Source of the DNA: Limonium bicolor
Lineage: Eukaryota; Streptophyta; Magnoliopsida; Caryophyllales; Plumbaginaceae
Assembly (NCBI GenBank): GCA_023374045.1
Contig: CM041777.1
Span: 86,298,300-86,362,299, forward strand
DNA length: 64,000 nt
Reading direction: 5' to 3'
The translations under genes were made by a program, and so were the position numbers. The notes below the pieces were generated by a model. That model did no database searches. It saw only the letters and a list, made by a program, of their open reading frames with translations, and was not told the DNA's origin. Within the stretch, counting starts at the first letter, position 1, and every line of letters starts with the position of its first letter. This document shows positions 34,180 through 46,718 of the stretch, piece by piece.

Positions 34180-35190
34180 GTATTACCAAGATTTTTAGTG
34201 GTAGAAATACCAGATTCGAGCTTAATAATTCTAGCTTTCTCCAAACTAATATTATTAGACAACACTATAGTCGACTTTTCAAGACTAAAGCTTGCCCAGA
34301 TGCATCACAAAATTCCGACACATACTCACACATGGTTCTAATTGCTTCGGAGTGGCACTACCAAACAGCACAATATCATCAGCAAAAAAAACAATGAGAA
34401 ATCGAGATACCTTTCTTCCCCAAGGATATAGTCTTCCATTCCTTATTTCTGACCTTATTATTTATCAGCTGAGAGAATCTTTCTAAGCATAAAACAAATA
34501 TAAAAGGAGAAAGGGGATCTCCCTGCCTAATCCCCTTTCAGCTGAAAAAGATTCAGTAAGAGAACCACTCCAAGAAATTTGAAAAGAAACAGTGGTTATA
34601 CACTCCATAATTAACTTCCTAAGACAGTTTGGGATGCCTAAATACATTAAGGTCTCATTTATAAAAGGCCAAGACAGTCTATCATATGCCTTAGCAAGGT
34701 CCAATTTCATAGCCAAACAACCTTCCCTAGCCTTGGTTTTCTGCATAAAGTGAACCACCTCTTGAACTAGAACAATATTTTCTGTAATGCGTCTACCAGG
34801 CACAAAGCTACTTTGGCACTCAGACACCCACTGTGACATATATGGTTTTAATCTATTAGCAATAGTTTTAGCGAGAATTTTATAGTGAACCTTGCATAAA
34901 GAAATGGGCCGAAAATGGGAGACTTCCGTAGGCTGATCAATCTTCGGAATTAAGGTAATAACAGTATGATTAACCTCAGCATCAAGTTTCTGGGTCCTAA
35001 AACAGTTCTGGACAAAACCCAACAAACTAGGAGCCACAAGATCCCAAAATTTCTGATAAAAACCAGCCGGAAAGCCATCCTTACCCGGAGCTTTGTAAGC
35101 CCTCATACTCTTGACCGCTCTATGAATTTCACCTAACTCTACCGGTCTGATCAAATCATTCAGAATACTCCGATCAGGACTATCGAAAAA
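34180..35190 (-). pseudogene. LINE reverse transcriptase domain
   Basis: The 223-codon frame 35154-34483 shows the plant LINE RT order: AYKAPGKDGFPAGFYQKFW, then ITLIPKIDQPTEVSHFRPIS, SFVPGRRITENIVLVQE and the catalytic Asp of KLDLAKAYDRLSW. The second catalytic box F-A-D-D is encoded at 34375-34386 but in another frame, after a frame change close to 34530-34540, where the open frame runs into unrelated residues. The fragment begins inside the fingers domain at the truncation point. The enzyme would copy LINE RNA at the nicked target; this copy cannot. Confidence 0.88.
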
Positions 35191-35197
35191 TTCCCAA

Positions 35198-35213
35198 TAT
35201 TAGCTTATATGTT
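35198..35213. repeat. Target-site duplication (right) of LINE
   Basis: Exact 16-bp copy of 32281-32296. Confidence 0.9.
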
Positions 35214-37168
35214 AATTATGTTTGGAAACTAATTTAAGAATTTTTACCAAATTAGCCGTGAGCCTTGGAGGGCTTTGGCTGTTTGGATTTGCTTGAAAAC
35301 ATTGTAAGTAAACTACACCTAGTATACTATATAGTTTATATGCTATTTAGTTGCATAAAATGAAAGCCGTGAGTGAAGGAGTATTAAAATAGCCTAGCAA
35401 TACATTATATTGTTTTATAACATTTTTATTTGATAATAAGGTTTAAATGACATATTATGTCATAGGAATTAATTAAATAAATTTTAGAAAACATTAAATA
35501 AAGACTATACTCCAAGCCGTAAACATGTAGTATTTTATGACATTTATGTGTAATTTTATTCTATGTGAATTATTGTAATAAGGCCATGCATTTTTAGGCC
35601 ATTTATTTTATGTTATATTAAGTTGAAAATGAATTTGAAATGAAAATAGACATTACCGTAAGATTTGGGGTTAAATTTATAATTATAATGAATTTTAGAG
35701 GCTTAATATTAATTAAGGTTGTAAACTATACATTAAAGACTTATTTCATGAAGTTTATAAAGCTTATTAAATTTTGGGGTCAAAAATATAATTTTGGAAA
35801 AGTTGGGGTCAAAACCGCAATTAAAGAGAACTTGTGGTCAAACTGATGGTTAATGGGTCAACAAGGATCATATTAGGTGCCTTGACCAAATTAAAAGATA
35901 TAAATAATTAAACTATGGTTTTATGGTGTTATCGTAAGTTAAATATTGAGTTTATAAAGTTTATGGGGTGCAAGTGTAAATTACCAAAAATAAGGGATTA
36001 GGATGGTTAATATTATAGTTTATATCACTAATATAAAGTTTGGGAAATTTTTGGAATTATATAAATGACTATATTGATAAAAGGGTATAATATATAGTAT
36101 GTGTAACATTATATAATATATGTGTCAAAATTGTAAATATAAGAAAATAGTGTGCTGGGAAAGAAATTTAAAATAGACCAAAGGTCTGTTTGAAACTTTT
36201 GAAAATTATAAAAACTATATGATATAACTATTATAAAGTTTAAATGATATAGTATATGGTGTTATGATATGATATAAAATAAGTGGTGAATTGGCAATAG
36301 AGAAAGAATAAGAGGAGTTACAAATTTGAACTTTTGAACGTAAAGTCTCTCGGCAATTAATGATGGTTTTATAAACCATAGGTTATAATGTGTTATAAGG
36401 TTTTAATGTTATAAAAAATATGATATTTATAACATGGTATAGTAATGTGTGGTTATAATATAATTAATGGAAACTATGTGAATAAAGAAATAATAAGTGT
36501 AAAATATATATATGTCTTGCGGCAATTAATTATAGTTTTCAAAACTATACATTATAATGTTAAATGAGATATAAAATATCATGTCATATAATATAAGGTG
36601 TGAGTGTAACATTGCATAATTTTATGTGGTCAAAATATAGTTATAAAACTATACATTAAAACCGCATGTATAACATGCAAGAAATGAATTTATAAACTAT
36701 GATTTACAATGTTATAAATACTAGATATTATATAGTGTTAATGTGATTAAATGAAATAATTATCATTAATAATATTCACATGAAATAATGTGATAATTAA
36801 TGAAGAAATAGAATTATAAACTAAGGTTGGTATTTAAATAAAATAAACCTTAGGAAACTATAATACATGTAATGAAGTGTTACACTATATTAAGATAAAG
36901 TTCTTAATATGAGTTGTATAAAATAATGGAACAAATAAAGATAATCATCTTACATAAGATGAAAATAATGTGACATATAATATAAGTCAAGGATTTATGA
37001 AATATAAATGTATATGAGTATATACATGAATGCGCAAGCATATATTAAAATATGTACATAATGAATATATAGTATAGTTGGAAACTATATAGTATATGAT
37101 TTAAATCAAATGATGGTAATATATATATATACATATATAACCGAAAATAATATGTATATATAGTCAAA

Positions 37169-37172
<4 letters not shown>

Positions 37173-37235
<63 letters not shown>
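37173..37235. repeat. (AT)n microsatellite
   Basis: About 31 uninterrupted AT dinucleotides inside the A/T-rich LTR. Shorter AT runs follow at about 37120 and 37540. The Tyr/Ile open frame over it (37045-37263) is an artefact. Confidence 0.95.
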
Positions 37236-37237
<2 letters not shown>

Positions 37238-39316
37238 TATTTACAATATGGTTTTAATGTCATGTAATAATAAATGACAATGTAATGACATTAGTATAAA
37301 TATATACTATAAGACGTACAAATACAAATCAAGGTATAATTTATTAAGAAGAATAATGAGATGTATAATATATTGTACAATATTAAGTGGCTAAATATTA
37401 ATGCCATAAAACATTAACGCATGAGCATAAAATGCGATGCGAATTAACGTTGCATGCACACATGCAACTATATATTATAAGTGTATACTCGTATATCGAA
37501 CCCGAATGAATAAACTACTACTTAAGTATTAACGGGAATATATATATATATACATATACTCGAAAAAGCGAGGAATAAATCCTAACGTTTAAAAAAACGT
37601 TACAACTAAGACGTTTTTATAACCGACTCGTTTAAATAAACCCGGGCATTTGTAATTAATACGTATTACGACAGACGAGTTCGTATAACGATACCTTAAC
37701 AAATAATTGTTGAAATCCGGGGATGAAATGTCGGGATTATTTGTGTTGTTCGGATTTACTGAACTTAAATAAGTCATGTGGATTGACTTATGTTATGTTT
37801 GATATCTAGACCATATCACTAACGAAGACGCTTGACGAGCTAGTGGTCTACTGCACAACCTAGGTCTTGGTGAACGGTATGTAAAGGGGTCTGATACGAT
37901 GTCCTGAGGACTTCCTCGGGCTTGGATATGTGTGTTGTATAACGAGTGTGATGCATGTATGGATGTGTGTTATGTGATGGTAATTGTTTAAATACCCGCA
38001 TCATTAATTGTGCGCGAACGTCCTTCGGGACTAATACTACGTCGACTATAGATCAACTTATATTAAACACATATACGTTTAACGTGATGTGATTGTGGTT
38101 AATTGATATAACACACCAAATATTATGATGGGATATATATGTATTAACCTAAGTAAATTACTTAGGTATGGGACACGACATTGTCGGTCTCTAGAGCACG
38201 ACTCTAACATGAACACTACCTAGATGACTTCTAGGTATGCGTAAGACCCATAGGGCAGCCAACAAATAAATAATATTCTCCATACCTAAAACTGTAACTG
38301 GGTAACTGACTGACTAAGTCAAATGTTGGAGAGGGTATGAGTGGATGGTTTACCTTAATCCAGTTAGTCATTGGCTACTGGTCGCGTGAAGAGATCTCTT
38401 GAGTTAACCCGGATCGGGCTTACTCTGGTTTACCCTGTTCGAGCCTAGATAGATCAACGGGTATGGTGATAACATGGGCGCCTTTAAAAAGGCAAAGGAT
38501 GGATGCTTTTAAAAAGGCAAAGTGAATGGGCACCTCGTGTGCATATGGGACTACCGTCCAAGTGAGTTTATTTCGGGTTGTCCTAACTGACGCCCGACAG
38601 TGCTAACCAATTAAAGAGTTATGTGGGGGCCCGGGGGCTGACCGATGTGGTATGAGATAATTAATAACGTGCGTGAATTAACGCCTTTGTTGAATTGTCT
38701 GTTGTATTGTTATGGTGCTTGTATAATTGGAATGACTGTTGGGTGTGGATTGTAGTGATTGCTATAATTGTTTAAATTACATCCATTCATAAGAGTACTG
38801 CTTATCATACCTGTACACCGGTAAAGCATGTAACAAACTTAATAATGGCGACCATGACTATTAAGTGACCAATAGGGTCCAGACTCGGCATACTCAGCAT
38901 TTATCGCTGAGCCTTTATGGCATTGTTGCAGGTGACGATTTCCGTTGAAGCCGAAGTGCGGGGGCCGGGTGGTAGAGTTTTATTTTACTGCACGGAAGTT
39001 CATTTTGTAATAGGACAGTTATTGGTTTACTATACTATGGATAACGTATACAGTCGGGATATTAGATGCTCACTTGTCATAGAGTTTGATTATGGATGTA
39101 GAATGATGTAAAGGTTAGTATCTCGTTATCACTGCGGTTGTGTATGTTTTGACAGTGTTGTTTCGTTATTTCTATTTCTGCTTCTTTACTCGTATGGGCG
39201 AGTAATGGCATGTGACACCTGAGTGAGATGTTTTTACTGTGATACTTCCGCTGTGAGATGATATTAATTAGTGCTACGTGAGTGATTATGACGTGATTAC
39301 CGAGTGGAGTGTTACA

Positions 39317-39464
39317 GTAGGGTTCTTGGGTGGAGCAATTGGTTGTTTGGAAATTTCTTTGTGTAGTCCCTCATCAACTCTATGGTAGAATATAGGTCAG
39401 GATCCAGCTCTTGTAAGCAAAACTTGTGACCATTGTACGACAACTCAATTATATGTTCATCCAT
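39317..39464 (-). pseudogene. Exon-like reading frame truncated by an LTR (possible MULE or gene fragment)
   Basis: From an ATG at 39464 the minus strand is open for 49 codons and runs straight into the LTR end at 39316. It begins MDEHIIELSYNGHKF and continues ELDPDLYSTIELMRDYTKKF, a well-structured, hydrophilic composition unlike the surrounding noise. An in-frame stop precedes the ATG and an acceptor-like TATGTAG lies at 39492-39498, so this could be the start of a coding exon. The pattern D-P-D-x-x-S-x-x-E-L resembles the N-terminal region of plant MuDR-type transposases, but this is a weak, by-eye similarity. The rest of the frame would lie left of the LTR, outside the window. Confidence 0.45.
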
Positions 39465-39840
39465 CGTATGCTAATCCTCGAACAATAGCACCTACATATG
39501 CAAAACACAATGAATTAGCTAAAGAGCTATCAATTATTACAACAATGAATATAACAGAAGTGGATAACAGAATTTGATTTCAGAACTTGCAGACAGAACC
39601 ATGACAAAACGCATATAACAGATGTTGTTCCTGAAAACAGAAACATATAACAGTGCCACATTTCCATCTATCCCAGCCACACAAATCACATAGAACAACA
39701 AATGTTCCAGACAGCAACTGGTGTTCCAGAGAACAACAAATGTTCCACCAGCAACAGCAGAAAACCAGAGAACGACAGTTGATACAGCAGGTTTTGGCAA
39801 GGTTGCAAAATTCCAGAATTGCAAGGGTATATGAAGACAA

Positions 39841-40113
39841 ATTCCAGAACCATATTCAAGACGTGGATAAACAAGGTTAAGTGGGACGAAAACCAAAGCC
39901 AAACACACAGCCAACAATTCGGTCGATCAACAGGACAGAAGTTCCCCAAATTGGAGAACCCTAATTCCAGAATCGTAGATGCAAGGGAAATTTCCCTAAA
40001 TTTGAGAACCTAATTCCAGAATCGTAGTCGCAAGGGAAATTTCCCCAATTTGAGAACCTAATTCCAGAAGCATGTTCAAGACGTGAACAAACAAGGTGAA
40101 GTGGGGCGGAAAC
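39841..40113. repeat. Short tandem and spaced duplications
   Basis: A roughly 50-bp unit (GAGAACCCTAATTCCAGAATC then GCAAGGGAAATTTCCC) occurs three times at 39943-40075. A separate 53-bp segment starting ATTCCAGAA(C/G)CAT is duplicated at 39841-39893 and 40061-40113. This is non-coding sequence upstream (on the minus strand) of the truncated exon. The open frames across it (39537-39949) are not supported. Confidence 0.75.
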
Positions 40114-40429
40114 TAACGACAATGAAACAACCAAGATATATCAAGACGCGGGACAGCATTGAGGGAAATCTCCCAAATTCAAAAGCCCTAAATCGAGGAA
40201 AGAGTAGAGCAGTCATACCAGATGTTGTTCCTCAATCTGTTCCTCTCATTGAGCAGACCGTGAGATTGAAATGTGGCTAAATCGACTGGAAGAGTGTCGA
40301 AGGCGCACAAACAAGTTACAAAATTAGGACTGAGTTAGTGAACTAGGGGTCTGTTTGGTAAGGAGTGGTCAAAGGGTCAACCACCGTTAGTAATAGACAG
40401 AATTAGAGAAAGAGTGTGACGGAAGATAT

Positions 40430-41015
40430 AATGTGTATACTTGATGGGTGGGCAGTGTATATTATCAAAGTTCGTGGGTGGGCAATGTTAAACCCCAAAA
40501 CCTCGTGGGTGGGCACTGTAATTTTTCCTTTAAAAATTATATTTTTCACTCATGCGGTTTCCTCGTTTTACATCCAGCAAATTTTTCTAGTTTTTGTTCA
40601 CTTTAAAAGATGCTTAAACGTTGTCCGAAATTGATGAAATTTTACATGGACGATGCTAAAGTGTTATATTTTGGTTCAGTGATTCTAAAGTTTTTTAAAC
40701 TCAAATGTGACATATGGGACCCAATAAAAATGTGCTTACATGTCAGATGTTTCATCGAGTCCCACGGGTCACATATGACTTAAAAACATCGAATTTGACA
40801 TAAGATCAAAATATAACACTTTACTTCATCCATGTAAAGTTTCATCAATTTTGGACGACGTTTAAGCATCTTTTAAATTAAACAAAAGTTTGAAAAGTTG
40901 TTGGATGTAAAACGGGGCAAACCACATGGGTGAGAAAAGTAATTTTTGAAACCTCATGGGTGGAGTATGTAATTTCATCAAACATCATGGGTATGGCATG
41001 TAATTTTCCACAAAA
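40430..41015. mobile_element. Palindromic MITE-like / foldback element
   Basis: Two arms of about 190 bp (about 40545-40735 and 40735-40945) are imperfect inverted copies: AAAAGATGCTTAAACG on the left returns as CGTTTAAGCATCTTTT on the right, and GTTTTACATCCA as TGGATGTAAAAC. Outside the arms, each side has about three directly repeated motifs of the form CTCGTGGGTGGGCA.TGTAA (left) and CTCATGGGTGGAG.ATGTAA (right). No coding sequence. The termini and a target duplication could not be fixed. Confidence 0.6.
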
Positions 41016-43840
41016 ATTATATGCATACATAAAAAAGGAAGTTTAAGTAATAACTTTGGGAAATCCCAAAAGGTTTCATAATTCATACACACATTCCCCA
41101 TTTTTTTTAATTGACGATATACTCTTACTCCATGAAAAAACTTTGAATGATGATTGTTTTACCCCTGTCGTTATATATATGTTTTATGTTCATTATCTAT
41201 CACTTTTTTTAATCGGTGCCATTTTATGAAATTTTCAAAAAAAAAATTAATACTACAAAAATAAAAATACTTACTAAAAATATTTGAAAGAGTAATATTA
41301 TTTAAAAAAACTAAGAATATATACAATTGACATAAAATAATAATTCTTAAATATTAAACATACATTAAACTTCAAACAAATAAAATTATTTTCTTCTTAT
41401 TATTTTTTACCTTCCTAGACTATTTCACAGTTTTATTCTTCACTAAAATATTTGCAGTTATGGTTAGATAATGATTAAATATTTTTATAATTTAATTTGT
41501 TGCATGAGGAGTTGAATTTTAAATTAAAATTATATACAACTACCTCATCTTAGATTGGATTAGTTTTGCTTATAAATTGACATACATATGCTTATTATCT
41601 AATTATAACTTCAAATATTTTAATGAAGAAGAAGATTGATAAATAGTCAATGAAGGTAAAAAAACAATGAGAAAAAACATTAAGTTATTTGAAGTTTTGT
41701 GTATGTTAAATAAAAACACTTTGTATCAACAACTAGATCTTGATTTTACATACTAACATATTACTTTTCAGATTTTTTTACACACATTGGCTATTTAAAG
41801 GATGGTTGATGGGCCACTAATTTACCTACTTTTTACTAGCAAAATCATTTGTCTTTATTACCGCTTTGTCTTGATTTTGTACTTAATTGAAGTTCATTCG
41901 TATATCTAAAAGAAACTGTCTGAAAACAAGTTATTTTGATATTTAATTGACTTAGGATTGATATATGGGGAATTTGGCGATTTGCGGAGGAAGTAAATAA
42001 ATAAAGTGCTTACAATAAATCCCTATTTCTGTGTAAGGAACACCAAAGTCTTCCAAGAGTTATTGATGAAGGAAGATAATTGAGGATAGTAAGTTAAAGG
42101 AACTAAAATGTCACTATTTACTTCATGAAACTGAATGAAATTAAAGAAGTCATCAGTGAACAAATGAAGAGTCTTGAATTCAACTTAAATAAGGAAGGCT
42201 TTGATAGAGAAATACATCCACGTCACAACATCTCATTCACCACCTATTTTCCACACAAACTCACGCAAAGAGCCCTAGACACCGTCAAAGGTGCTCTCCA
42301 TCATCTCCAACCTCGAAGCCCGACGTTTTACAGATTTGGCAAGCGGAGCATACCCAGAAGTTTTCTTCTTCCATTTGATGAATTCTTTTTTAATCCTTGA
42401 TGTCTCTTTTGTTAGTATGCTAGGCTAAACAGGATTTACTTCGGGGATGGTTGTTTATAATAAAGATGATTTTACAATTACTTATACTAGTTTGCTTTGA
42501 GATATTTAATGATTGTTACAGATTAATATATTTCTTGCGTATTTTGATAAATTTCATGAATTTGTTGATTGGCTTTATGAATTCTATTATGATTAGATTG
42601 GTGATTAATAAGTATGTCAATTTAATCTAAAAGCCTTTGGAGAATCAAATCGGATAAATTAGGTTTTCCTTCCGGTGAATATATTTCTTTGCGCTTAATC
42701 CACCTATATGAAGTAGCGGACCAAAAATTTTGTTTAAGGGGGATTTTTTTTTGAAAGTATACCCCTTTCGTTCTGCCCCTCTCTATATGTGTTTTGTTTG
42801 TTTGTAGATTAAAACTCGCATGTTTTGATAGATAAGCTTTTCTTTAACCAGCATTTTATATAAACAAAATTAAGAAATTTGTCAATCCATATCTCAATTA
42901 TTTGTAGAAATTGTATTTATCGAAAACAACCTGAATCGGGGATTCCATCCTATATTATTTAATCACTTTTCTTTTACATGCTTATTTACTTGATTCCTGC
43001 TTAATTTAAAATTCCAACAATAGAAACAAACCCCATAAATTTCCTATTTTCTAGGATTAAACGTTTTCTTTTTCCAAATCTATGGCTTGAATTGCCTAGA
43101 ACATGTTATAGGACATGTCCCACTATCTTTACTTGGGGAAGTAGGCTTCAACAACTATAAGGCCTTGCCCCATCTACCGGTGTCCCTGATAGCGAGTTAG
43201 GCCAGCGTGCGCTTACCGTATGTCTGGTTCCGCACTTGGGCAAGTGTGAGAGTGCGAGGGGTGACACACTAAGTTGGCACTTGTGTCCGGCATGGCCGAG
43301 ATGGTCCTGGTGGTGGTGATTGCACTGCGTGGCCGACGTTAGTGTGTCCCTACTAAAGGTGTCTTGGCACTAGGGTTACTCCACTAGGGAAGATGTTCAT
43401 TCAGTGGAGTGTCCCGCACATCCATGCCTTTAGGCAAAGGGATGAGAGGACGTGAGAACTCACCATAGGACGGTTCAAGACCACCCTTAGTCAATGCTTG
43501 TGGCACAAGGGTTAGTTTGGTTAGGTTGACCGAGCGTTGACCCGACGTCAATCATAAGTGTGCTTGTTTGATTATCTAGATGTTGTCCCTTGATGTTGGT
43601 TGTGTGAACTTCCTTGCTATATGTGCTATGCATACCGCTGGACATGCTTCCAAGAAAATTTTATTTTGGGAATATACTCATGACAAAAGTGATATCGCGA
43701 TAGAGATTTTTGCAACCCGTGGTCAATTGATTTACTCTAAGAGTCTAGAATAATTTATTTAGTTTCTAGTAGGTGAATAAATCTGTTTGCAATGGTCGTG
43801 AGCATAAAACCTGTTTAGTCTCGAAGCTTAGTCCCCTTTA
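41016..43840. other. Intergenic A/T-rich sequence with a decayed LTR-like block
   Basis: No gene is recognisable. An open frame of 91 codons at 42125-42400 has no known domain and low support. The stretch 42405-42640 resembles 51930-52170 (TATG(C/T)TAGGCTA, TCGGGGA(A)TGGTT, TTTCATGAATTTGTTGA-type and TTGGTGATTAATA-type words in the same order), suggesting a diverged relative of the LTR-like insert there. A G/C-richer block at about 43110-43570 contains no frame of note. Confidence 0.45.
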
Positions 43841-44041
43841 TAATATGACCAATGCAGTATCACTCACTCAAACGACATGCATTGCATAAAGCTTAAACCC
43901 ATAAAAGAGAAGCCAAAGTCCAAGCTCGGTTATAATACTCAAGACTACATAGAACTAAACAGATTAATACAAATCGGAAGTAACATTTCTTTTTCTTTCG
44001 ACTCTGATACATAGGACATGAAACGACCAGAACCCACTGGA

Positions 44042-46718
44042 TCATTCGTCATCCTTGTAAGGGTATTCTTCGGGAACTTGCTTCAAAAGCTTGACTTGCA
44101 ATTCATATGCATCATCCCCGCGTAGCACATCCCGAATCCATGTGATTTCAGTCTTCATGGACACCTGTGTAAGGTTAAATTATCATCAGAACCTTCAGGC
44201 TATGTGTAACATTACCCAACACTGCACATATCTAAACATTACAACTCTATTAGCCTCTTTCGAAGGATACAACTCTATTAACCTCAATTACAAAGAAGGG
44301 ACTATATCTTTTTTGGTTGTAAATATTTCTGGTTAAGTGAATTTCTCCACGCATTTAGCTTTTTTTTTCTTTTAAATTCTACCTATTGTACACAATACAT
44401 GAAGAAGATTCAAGGAACAACACATAAAGGATCTACCATCTCCAGCGCTCCTCGGATGACACCACTTAAAACGTTGCAGTAGTATAGTCCCTGACAGGTA
44501 TCCGGAAGCTCAACAAAATCTACAAGTGGATTATCCTCCAAAACTATACTGCAAGTTGTTCCCTCAGTGTCCCAGTTGGTGACTGACGCAGTAACCCCGA
44601 GAAACATTTTGAAGCCAACCTTCAAACAGAAACGGCATAAAAAATTCAGCATCACTTTTTTGCACCTCTAATGATCATTATAGCTTCTAGCAAATCACTT
44701 GCAAAATCAAAATATTATTTGCAGTCATGCACTTTTTGCCAGTTCCTCAAAATCACCCCCTTCAACGTTTTAACAGAGTTTCATGGCAAAAGATAAAGGC
44801 ATTTTAACAGAGATTACTAAGTCACCCCTGTCAACAACCAGCTGCCTGATGTTGAGATGTTATAGCTTAGCTTGTAATGTATGATCACAAATTGTTCATC
44901 TAATACTAAAAGGGCAACATTCCATGTAAAGATGAGGTAAGAATAATCAAGATGGTAGAACAGTACAGGGGCCTCCATTTTTGGTTTTTTTTTTTCTTCC
45001 TTTTGAGGGAGTGCTAGTAAAATGTTGGAGGCTGAGAGGAACTTCATAGTCAGGAAATACTACCTACCAGGATAACCACAGATTGTACCTTTGAAACCAT
45101 ATACAATTCAAAGAATTGAACCAGGGGCAGAAGAGAGGAGACTGTCAGGAGCTAGAGTACAATATGAAGCCTTTACTTTGTGTCTTTCTTAACGCAAAAG
45201 AGATTGTTGAGATTTTAGGGTAATTGACTACGTTTGACATTTTGTGGTTGGTAATAATTGAGAGATTATCAAGAATAGATAAGATTACAAGTTTGGTATT
45301 CATATTATGCTTAATGAATATGTTTTCTGTATGAAATGAGGAAAATATCCAGCATCCATGTCATGAAAGTATCTGATAGCAGAGCATATTGGAGGTGTTG
45401 CATTGCTTCAAGTGATTGGGACAACCAAGAACTCTTCGATCGGAAGTTAGATGGTTTTCCAAAATTGTCCACAAGAGTTCAGACTTAAGAGGATAGTGCA
45501 CTGTATCCGGTAAATGAGGATAGGATTGATAGTTATCAGGATAGTCTAGACTTTGAAGGATCTCTACCTCAGGGGTTCCAAATCTGACAATACTTATTTC
45601 CTTAAACTTTTATCCTCTATCGTCAGCTGTAAACTATATGTGCTATGCCTATGCCCCTGAAGACTAAGTTCGGAATTATAATGGAATAGGTTAAGTAGAA
45701 TCCACTATCCTGTGAGATAAAGATATGAATCCCGATGAGGATTACCGTTGTATTACTTCCAATATATAGAGTTGAGTACATTAGTTAATGGCCTAAAAGT
45801 AGGAAGTAGTTAGGGGATTTAGGAGGTTGTTACTAGATATTTTTACATATCCAAGCATAACAGGACTTGTAACTTCAGAAACGATATAAAAAAAAGTAAT
45901 GCAATAATGAACCAAATAACAATAGCTTCTACCATCAAGGATAACCTTAGCAATAACTTCGGCAGTCTCTTTGAAGTCCACACATCTTGATACATTCGAT
46001 TTAGCCAAGAACTCATCAATGAGCCTTACCCCGATGTTATAACCCCTGAAATATCATGGTTAGGAGCTGAATAGAAGTCCCGTACAACACGATAGCCGCA
46101 GAATCAGATAATGCACAATCCACACAAATTGAAAAACCGTTGTTGAATAGATCAAGCAGAAGAGTGAAGAAAAAAACAGCACGCTTAAAGTGATAGAATG
46201 AAAAGAGAGCACCGGTGAGTAAAACTGAAGGAAGGAAAAGAGAAGAATAGTCAATTGCAAAAGAAAACAAAATAATTCAAGAACAGAAAATAAAATGCAT
46301 ACATTTGATCAAGCTGTTTGTTGACTTCATCGACCTCTTCCAGATCAGTCAGCAACTGGCGAACGATCGCTCCGTATGTCAGCGTAAATAGCTCAGCGTT
46401 CTGGCATTAAAACGGCAAAGAGATCCACCGAAGACTCAGATCGAAACAAATAGCCCCTCCAATTGAAAAGAAGACAATATAGAAAATTGACGTAGTAGAT
46501 ATTATTTAGGGTATAGTGTGTCACATTCAGTATCCCCTCAAAATCTCGTCTCTTAGCAGAAGAATTGAGTGAGGAAAATCAAAAGTAAAACTCACCAAGC
46601 ACGAGTAAATGAGAAACTTTAATCAAACGGAAATTGACGAGGTGGGATTACAACTGACCACTTTTTCTACGCTGGCGAAGATTGCATCGCCGGTTCTCGG
46701 AGCAATTTGTGGAGCCAT
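44042..46718 (-). CDS. TRAPPC3/BET3: Trafficking protein particle complex subunit 3 (BET3 homologue), 5 exons
   Basis: Predicted coding exons on the minus strand: 46659-46718, 46303-46400, 45946-46045, 44437-44619 and 44042-44164. They join in frame to 187 codons plus TGA, the usual length for plant BET3. All introns start GT and end AG. Recognisable family segments in order: APRTGDAIFASVEKV, NAELFTLTYGAIVRQLLTD, GYNIGVRLIDEFLAKSNVS, DFKETAEVIAKVGFKMFLG, NPLVDFVELPDTCQGLYYCN, TWIRDVLRGDDAYELQ and the C-terminal PEEYPYKDDE. Cys74 matches the conserved Cys that is palmitoylated in the yeast and animal proteins. BET3 is a core subunit of TRAPP, which tethers ER-Golgi vesicles and activates Rab1/Ypt1 GTPases on Golgi membranes. 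No frameshift or stop is seen, so the gene looks intact. It is the only such gene in the window and sits between two transposon clusters. Confidence 0.93.

Larger units (their letters stand above)
32295..35197 (-). mobile_element. 5'-truncated non-LTR retrotransposon (LINE, L1/RTE-like with RNase H)
   Basis: A 2.9-kb minus-strand element flanked by a perfect 16-bp duplication. It ends at 32295-32301 in seven T on the plus strand (a short poly-A tail; the first two bases overlap the duplication). Domains in minus-strand order: reverse transcriptase (34.2-35.19 kb), a C-terminal linker typical of plant LINEs (33.4-34.17 kb), a zinc-binding RVT domain (about 33.03-33.24 kb) and RNase H (32.36-33.04 kb). 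The apurinic endonuclease and ORF1 are missing, so it was truncated at the 5' end on insertion. Several frame changes make it inactive. Confidence 0.9.
32262..39316 (+). repeat. Plus-strand Gypsy LTR (solo LTR or 3' LTR), left part cut off, LINE inserted
   Basis: The right end GAGTGTTACA (39316) and stretches such as GACATTTATGTGTAATTT...AATAAGGCCATG (about 35540-35590) match, in inverted orientation, the solo LTR at 49969-61913. The shared GGGTCCAG...GGCATACTCAGC block is at about 38876-38900 here and near 50345-50395 there. No primer site follows 39316, so this is a solo LTR or the 3' LTR of a plus-strand element. Its left end was probably separated by the Gypsy insertion ending at 32261 and lies outside the window. 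The sequence is A/T-rich and non-coding. Confidence 0.65.

Noticed and set aside
37045..37263. Tyr/Ile-rich 72-codon frame
   Set aside because: It is a translation of the (AT)n microsatellite.
42125..42400. 91-codon frame near the palindromic element
   Set aside because: No recognisable domain or splice context, in A/T-rich intergenic DNA; the only support is openness.
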